From: DASSWB01 sp035705495
Lineage (GTDB): Bacteria > Bacteroidota > Bacteroidia > Flavobacteriales > Flavobacteriaceae
NCBI GenBank assembly: GCA_035705495.1
Contig: DASSWB010000111.1
Location: 1-9,876 of the forward strand
Direction: 5' to 3'
DNA: 9,876 bases
The translations under genes and the position numbers were made by a program. The notes beneath the pieces are model-generated. The model ran no database searches. It was not told the DNA's origin and worked only from the letters and a program-made list of their open reading frames with translations. Shown here piece by piece: positions 7,225-9,876 of the stretch (its first letter is position 1; each line of letters begins with the position of its first letter).

Positions 7225-7520
7225 AAATAAAAATAGATGGTTTACATAAAGCATTCGAGAGCAGGATCCGGCTCGGTATCATGTCGGTACTCGCCGTGAA
7301 TGATACGGTCGATTTTAATTCGCTAAAGGAATATCTCGATCTTACAGATGGAAATTTGGCGAGTCACTTAAAAGGATTGGAAAAGGAAGATTTTATCGGA
7401 ATTGAAAAATCCTTCGTCGGTCGAAAACCGAATACAAAATACTTTATGACCAAAAATGGCAAGAAAGCTTTTGATGGGCACCTCAAAGCATTGGAAAATT
7501 TAATCAAGTCACAAAAATGA
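7221..7520 (+). CDS. Winged-helix transcriptional regulator (HTH_34/PF13601-like)
   Basis: A 99-residue DNA-binding protein consisting of a single winged-helix domain without a ligand-binding domain. Helix 1 is about 7-25 (GLHKAFESRIRLGIMSVLA). The helix-turn-helix is about 31-55 (DFNSLKEYLDLTDGNLASHL then KGLEKE), with NLASHLKGLE as recognition helix. The wing is about 58-76 (FIGIEKSFVGRKPNTKYFM), and a C-terminal helix (80-97) probably mediates dimerisation. This matches the small ArsR/MarR-related winged-helix proteins of PF13601. It starts at a GTG whose last bases overlap the upstream stop. It is followed after 92 bases by an operon whose promoter carries the same palindrome as its own promoter. 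Autorepression and repression of the next operon are therefore inferred. The signal is unknown; the membrane protein partner is the obvious candidate. Confidence 0.92.
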   Translation: MKIKIDGLHKAFESRIRLGIMSVLAVNDTVDFNSLKEYLDLTDGNLASHLKGLEKEDFIGIEKSFVGRKPNTKYFMTKNGKKAFDGHLKALENLIKSQK

Positions 7521-7526
7521 TAAACA

Positions 7527-7560
7527 CTTGATAACAATATTTTTTTGAACTATAACTTTG
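7527..7560 (+). promoter_or_regulatory. Bacteroidota-type promoter P2 of the oxygenase operon
   Basis: TAACTTTG at 7553-7560 matches the -7 consensus exactly. CTTG at 7527-7530 is a one-mismatch -33 box with the same 22-base spacing as P1. Transcription should start near 7567, giving a leader of about 46 bases that is A-rich and has no clear Shine-Dalgarno sequence. TGATAA occurs at 7518-7523 and 7529-7534 (11-base period) around the -33 box. Confidence 0.62.
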
Positions 7561-7571
7561 AAATTCAAAGT
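7555..7571. promoter_or_regulatory. Operator O2: perfect 17-bp palindrome ACTTTGAAATTCAAAGT
   Basis: The eight-base arms ACTTTGAA and TTCAAAGT are perfectly complementary around one central A. The site overlaps the -7 box of P2 and the predicted start of transcription in the same register as O1 overlaps P1. This is the best evidence that both units answer to one regulator, presumably the winged-helix protein encoded immediately upstream. Confidence 0.68.
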
Positions 7572-7612
7572 GACTTAACACTATTAATTAACTAAACTTA
7601 AAAACAAACATC

Positions 7613-7948
7613 ATGACACAAGAAAACAGCGTACCAACGCAGCAATTTTTTTCAGCTTCATTAGTCAAAACGGTATTATGGGGCGCAGCTATCGGATTTA
7701 TTTTAATATTTCTTTTCATTTTTCAAATAGAAGGGGATCCCACTTGGGGAGAATTTTGGAAAATCAGACCCTTGGTAGTAGTTCCTATAGCCGGAGCAAT
7801 GGGCGGAATATTTTTCTCTTTCATGGCAAATCTCGGAAGGGAAGGCGGCTGGAAAAGAATTTTCACTACTTTAATTGGTTTGCTCGGTTACATCATCGCA
7901 ATCTGGTTGGGCTCAGTGTTCGGGTTGGACGGTACTTTATGGAACTAA
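7613..7948 (+). CDS. Small three-helix membrane protein, Bacteroidota-specific family
   Basis: A 111-residue protein with a polar N-terminus (MTQENSVPTQQFF) and three membrane helices at about 18-38, 52-72 and 82-103. It ends in SVFGLDGTLWN. The loop WGEFWKIRPLVVVPIAGAMGG (45-65) and the C-terminal GLDGTLWN look like conserved family features: I recall similar short Bacteroidota proteins, some labelled 'potassium transporter KefB'. That label is not supported, since KefB is a much larger antiporter and none of its domains is here. It is the first gene of the P2 operon; its last ten bases overlap the next gene. Function unknown. Confidence 0.85.
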   Translation: MTQENSVPTQQFFSASLVKTVLWGAAIGFILIFLFIFQIEGDPTWGEFWKIRPLVVVPIAGAMGGIFFSFMANLGREGGWKRIFTTLIGLLGYIIAIWLGSVFGLDGTLWN

Positions 7949-8334
7949 AAAAATCGGCTAAGAAAACATCCAGATTCATCTTTCTGATTTTTGTCATTTT
8001 CACCGCTTGTACTGAAAATCCCAAAGAGAAATCAGAATTGAATACGGAACAGACCAAAATCGTTTTTAACGAAGATAAATGGAAAACCAAAGATGCCAGG
8101 GATTATCCGTACAGAAATGAAATGCTTCATGATTTAATGAACAATCAAAATTTGAGGAAATTGAACCGAAAGGAAATCTTGAACTTGCTCGGTGATCCCG
8201 ACCGCATCGATAATGATTGCCTGTTTTACCGAATTGAACAGAAACGACTCGGATTCTTGCCTTTGCATACCAAAACAATGGTAATCAAATTTGAAAATGA
8301 CAGCACGGTACATTGGGTGAAAATCCATGAGTAA
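7939..8334 (+). CDS. Small lipoprotein, possibly SmpA/BamE-like fold
   Basis: From ATG 7939 the protein has 131 residues. A basic N-region (MELKKSAKKTSR), a hydrophobic core and the lipobox FTAC at Cys24 indicate a lipoprotein attached in the periplasm or outer membrane. After a charged linker (25-60), residues 73-131 (NRKEILNLLGDPDRI, then LFYRIE and MVIKFENDSTVHWVKIHE) resemble the alternating helix-strand pattern of SmpA/OmlA (BamE-like) proteins, including an LLGxPD element. This is only a similarity of pattern. The start overlaps the end of the upstream membrane-protein gene by ten bases in another frame, and its end overlaps the next gene by eight bases, so it belongs to the P2 operon. 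The frame is open much further upstream (to 7678), but that part is a shadow of the preceding gene. Confidence 0.8.
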   Translation: MELKKSAKKTSRFIFLIFVIFTACTENPKEKSELNTEQTKIVFNEDKWKTKDARDYPYRNEMLHDLMNNQNLRKLNRKEILNLLGDPDRIDNDCLFYRIEQKRLGFLPLHTKTMVIKFENDSTVHWVKIHE

Positions 8335-8638
8335 AAGATTTTTTCGGATAAAAAAATTAGTATCAAACATGAAAAGCAATCAAAATTTAGTGAATATTTT
8401 AAACTGGCTCTTCGGACTCATAATTTTTGTAATCGGAATAATGAATCTCGTTTTGGTTCATCCGGTCCCGGGAATCATTTATCTGTTTTTGTCGCTTCTA
8501 TTTTTGCCGCCGTTAAACAAATTGCTAAAAAGAAGGATAGGATTTGCCATTCCTTTTTCGGCCAAAATAATTCTGTTCCTCATCATTATCTGGTTCACCT
8601 TGGGAATAAGTGATTTGGCAGAAATCTACGGTATTTGA
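8327..8638 (+). CDS. Small three-helix membrane protein of unknown function
   Basis: A 103-residue protein with a basic head (MSKRFFRIKKLVSNMKS), three hydrophobic helices at about 21-43, 47-63 and 77-97, and a basic loop KLLKRR between the last two. The motifs VHPVPGIIYLFLSLLFLPPLN (44-64) and IIIWFTLGISDLAE (86-99) recur, as far as I recall, in short membrane proteins of Bacteroidota. ATG 8327 overlaps the upstream stop by eight bases and is preferred for coupling; ATG 8369 would give an 89-residue form that still contains all three helices. It is the third gene of the P2 operon. No function can be assigned. Confidence 0.8.
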   Translation: MSKRFFRIKKLVSNMKSNQNLVNILNWLFGLIIFVIGIMNLVLVHPVPGIIYLFLSLLFLPPLNKLLKRRIGFAIPFSAKIILFLIIIWFTLGISDLAEIYGI

Positions 8639-8691
8639 TTATAAAAAGTAAAAAATGTAAAGCGTATCAAAGCAAAAATCAAGTCATAAAA

Positions 8692-9450
8692 ATGGAATAT
8701 TTTGTAGATAAAAATTCGGTGGTACGGCAAATTTGGGGTAAAGGAGACACCATACTTTTCATTTTTGCCGGTGCTGCAGCCGAGTTTGCACTGAACAAAG
8801 CAGTAGATTGGCTGTATTTTACCGGAAAATTACCAGCCGATCCGTTGGGTCGGTTGTTTTCTACGGTTTCCTATGCACGCGTAATTGTTTTTTCCAAAGA
8901 AAAAGCCGCGCTTCGGGCAATCGATTCCATGGCAACAATACATTCCCAAGTGGAAACAAATCGCGGAGCAAAAATTCCCGATTCGGCTTACCGCGACGTG
9001 CTTTTCATGCTCATCGACTATTCCATAAGGGCTTTCGAACTTTTGGAACGAAAACTGACGTCAGAAGAAAAACAGGAAGTATTCAACGTTTTCTTCCGAT
9101 TGGGAGATCGGATGGGTTTAAACGGATTACCGCAAAATTTTCCGGAATGGAAAAAAATGCGCCGGGAATATCTACAAAACAACTTAAAACACAGCCATTA
9201 CACAGATGATTTGTTTCGCCAGTACCGTAAACATTTGGGACCGATGAGATTTTGCCTCCTACAAGAAGCACAAATCATGGTCATGCCGCAACAGGCCAGA
9301 AAATTGCTGGGGTACAGAAAAACGTCTTTCTTACGGCCGCTCATCATTCTGTACAAATTGGGCAGACATCTAAAATTCGATAGACTGTTAAAATCACTCA
9401 TCCTGCCCCCCAAATACAAAAAGGAAATCCTGGCTTTAGATAAAGTTTAA
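8692..9450 (+). CDS. MpaB/DUF2236-family putative heme oxygenase
   Basis: A 252-residue protein of the oxygenase MpaB-type family (DUF2236), related to fungal MpaB and latex-clearing protein Lcp, which use heme b. The signature is present: WGKGDTILFIFAGAAAEFAL (15-34), DPLGRLFSTV (50-59), ATIHSQVE (81-88, with His84 the probable heme-related histidine), then AYRDVLFMLIDYSIRAFELL (99-118) and RLGDRMGLNGLPQNFPEW (136-153). Helix 1 may be membrane-associated; I see no signal peptide. The C-terminal part, beyond about 185, is basic and less typical. It is the fourth gene of the P2 operon, 53 bases after its neighbour. The family start fits ATG 8692. TTG 8635 would overlap the upstream stop as TTGA and add 19 residues, and is less likely. 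Substrate unknown; members are proposed to cleave or oxidise C=C bonds. Confidence 0.85.
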   Translation: MEYFVDKNSVVRQIWGKGDTILFIFAGAAAEFALNKAVDWLYFTGKLPADPLGRLFSTVSYARVIVFSKEKAALRAIDSMATIHSQVETNRGAKIPDSAYRDVLFMLIDYSIRAFELLERKLTSEEKQEVFNVFFRLGDRMGLNGLPQNFPEWKKMRREYLQNNLKHSHYTDDLFRQYRKHLGPMRFCLLQEAQIMVMPQQARKLLGYRKTSFLRPLIILYKLGRHLKFDRLLKSLILPPKYKKEILALDKV

Positions 9451-9473
9451 ACAGAATTCACGACTTCAACTTT

Positions 9474-9504
9474 CCAAATAAAAAGCATCAGTCTATTTAT
9501 TTGG
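9474..9504. repeat. Inverted repeat CCAAATAAA/TTTATTTGG
   Basis: Perfect 9-bp arms (9474-9482 and 9496-9504) around 13 bases, 23 bases after the oxygenase stop. There is no T run, so a terminator is unlikely. It abuts the start of the GGGCGTGCCC element and could be that element's boundary. Confidence 0.45.
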
Positions 9505-9610
9505 GCGTGCCCTTCTTCCGCCGAAAAGGCTCCAGAAGGTCAGGCTATCCGTTACAAGTCCGCGTTCGTACCTCACTGTGGGCTTTCCACTGCTATCCTT
9601 CACGCGGAAT
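9503..9610 (+). repeat. Dispersed structured intergenic element (GGGCGTGCCC type)
   Basis: The block starts GGGCGTGCCC and contains a hairpin CCTTCT/AGAAGG (9511-9516 with 9534-9539) with inner GCC-GAAAA-GGC. It then has a GGCTATCCG stretch and a matching GGGCTTTCCACTGCTATCC stretch, ending CTTCACGCGG. I recognise this arrangement from many copies in Flavobacteriia intergenic regions. It looks more like a structured RNA or mobile repeat than a gene. The boundaries are approximate and I cannot give it a firm family name. Confidence 0.5.
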
Positions 9611-9617
9611 GAAACTT

Positions 9618-9656
9618 TCATTGCGAGCGAAGGCACGAAGCACGGCAATCTCATGA
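9618..9656. repeat. TCATTGCGAGCGAAG dispersed repeat, copy 1
   Basis: TCATTGCGAGCGAAGGCACGA followed by CGGCAATCTCATGA. This is a member of the TCATTGCGAG...GCAATCTC repeat family dispersed between genes in many Bacteroidota. The ends TCATTGC and GCAATC are partly complementary, so each copy can fold on itself. Confidence 0.72.
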
Positions 9657-9670
9657 TCGAAACCCAACTT

Positions 9671-9702
9671 TGGAATTTGTTTTTTTTGGAATTTGGAATT
9701 TT
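9671..9702. repeat. GGAATTTG short tandem-like motifs
   Basis: GGAATTTG at 9672-9679 and 9688-9695, then GGAATTTT at 9695-9702, lie between two copies of the TCATTGCGAG repeat. The same motif occurs twice at 5114-5144. This is a low-complexity intergenic motif with no known function. Confidence 0.5.
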
Positions 9703-9711
9703 CAATCGCAC

Positions 9712-9744
9712 CGTCATTGCGAGCGAAGCGCGGCAATCTCATGA
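9712..9744. repeat. TCATTGCGAGCGAAG dispersed repeat, copy 2
   Basis: CGTCATTGCGAGCGAAGCG followed by CGGCAATCTCATGA. It is almost identical to copy 1, but six bases shorter in the middle. Same orientation as copy 1. Confidence 0.72.
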
Positions 9745-9784
9745 ATTTGAATCCGAACAATGTTTCGAGTCCTACACAAACAAA

Positions 9785-9816
9785 CTGCGACGTTTTTCGA
9801 AATGAAAAACTCGCAG
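9785..9816. repeat. Strong hairpin between repeat copies
   Basis: CTGCGA-CGTTTTTC (9785-9798) pairs with GAAAAAC-TCGCAG (9804-9816) over 13 bp with one bulged base and a five-base loop. It is not followed by a T run on either strand, so it is not an intrinsic terminator. It probably belongs to the repeat cluster. Confidence 0.5.
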
Positions 9817-9828
9817 CGACGAATAAAC

Positions 9829-9870
9829 CGTCATTGCGAAGGAGGCACGACTCCAGCAATATGCTGCATC
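9829..9870. repeat. TCATTGCGAG-type dispersed repeat, copy 3 (variant)
   Basis: CGTCATTGCGAAGGAGGCACG followed by ACTCCAGCAATATGCTG. The left half matches the GCGAAGGAGGCACGA variant of the family. The right half diverges from the GCAATCTC end of copies 1 and 2. It runs to almost the edge of the window. Confidence 0.6.
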
Positions 9871-9876
9871 CAAAAC

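Noticed and set aside
7678..7938. In-frame upstream extension of the lipoprotein gene over the preceding gene
   Set aside because: This part is the out-of-frame shadow of the membrane protein at 7613-7948. The lipoprotein signal peptide begins at ATG 7939.
9578..9859. Open frames on both strands (75 and 88 codons) in the right-end spacer
   Set aside because: They are translations of the GGGCGTGCCC and TCATTGCGAG repeats (for example IASEARQSHEFE and LPRFARNDG). Such peptides are known artefacts of this repeat type, with no gene-like start signals.
9618..9870. Regularly spaced repeats as a possible CRISPR array
   Set aside because: Only three copies, differing inside, with unequal spacing, of a known dispersed repeat type, and no cas genes in the window.

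Overview
The window is AT-rich chromosomal DNA from a bacterium of the phylum Bacteroidota, most likely family Flavobacteriaceae. The evidence is a DMT transporter - accA - dnaB - 'asparagine synthetase B'-like gene order that I know from flavobacteria, -7 promoter boxes of the Bacteroidota type TAnnTTTG, A-rich leaders without clear Shine-Dalgarno sequences, and intergenic repeats of the TCATTGCGAGCGAAG type. I cannot name a genus.

The left half (1-6202) is mostly housekeeping. A ten-helix EamA/DMT exporter (23-934) is followed by accA (1001-1954, acetyl-CoA carboxylase carboxyltransferase alpha) and dnaB (2121-3665, replicative helicase). Next is a secreted protein of the group often labelled 'asparagine synthetase B' (about 3685-5007), which shows none of the motifs of that enzyme. 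A lipoprotein M28 metallopeptidase (5186-6202, minus strand) converges on it. Strong intrinsic terminators follow accA, dnaB and the asnB-like gene. The dnaB terminator lies inside the apparent 5' end of the asnB-like frame, so the start of that gene is in doubt.

The region 6203-6546 has no long gene but contains a possible 34-residue single-helix membrane protein on the minus strand (6355-6459).

The right half (6598-9450) looks like one self-contained regulated module. A six-helix membrane protein (6598-7224) is translationally coupled by a GTGA overlap to a 99-residue winged-helix regulator (7221-7520). Ninety-two bases later a tightly packed set begins: a small three-helix membrane protein, a lipoprotein, another three-helix membrane protein, and an MpaB/DUF2236-type putative heme oxygenase. 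Both transcription units start with a TAACTTTG -7 box embedded in a 17-bp palindrome, ACTTTG-nnn-TTCAAAGT, placed identically against the promoter. The simplest reading is that the winged-helix protein represses its own operon and the oxygenase operon through this shared operator. I consider this the best candidate for an undescribed system here.

The right end (9451-9876) is non-coding and consists of dispersed repeats: a structured GGGCGTGCCC element, three copies of a TCATTGCGAGCGAAG repeat, GGAATTTG motifs and a strong hairpin.
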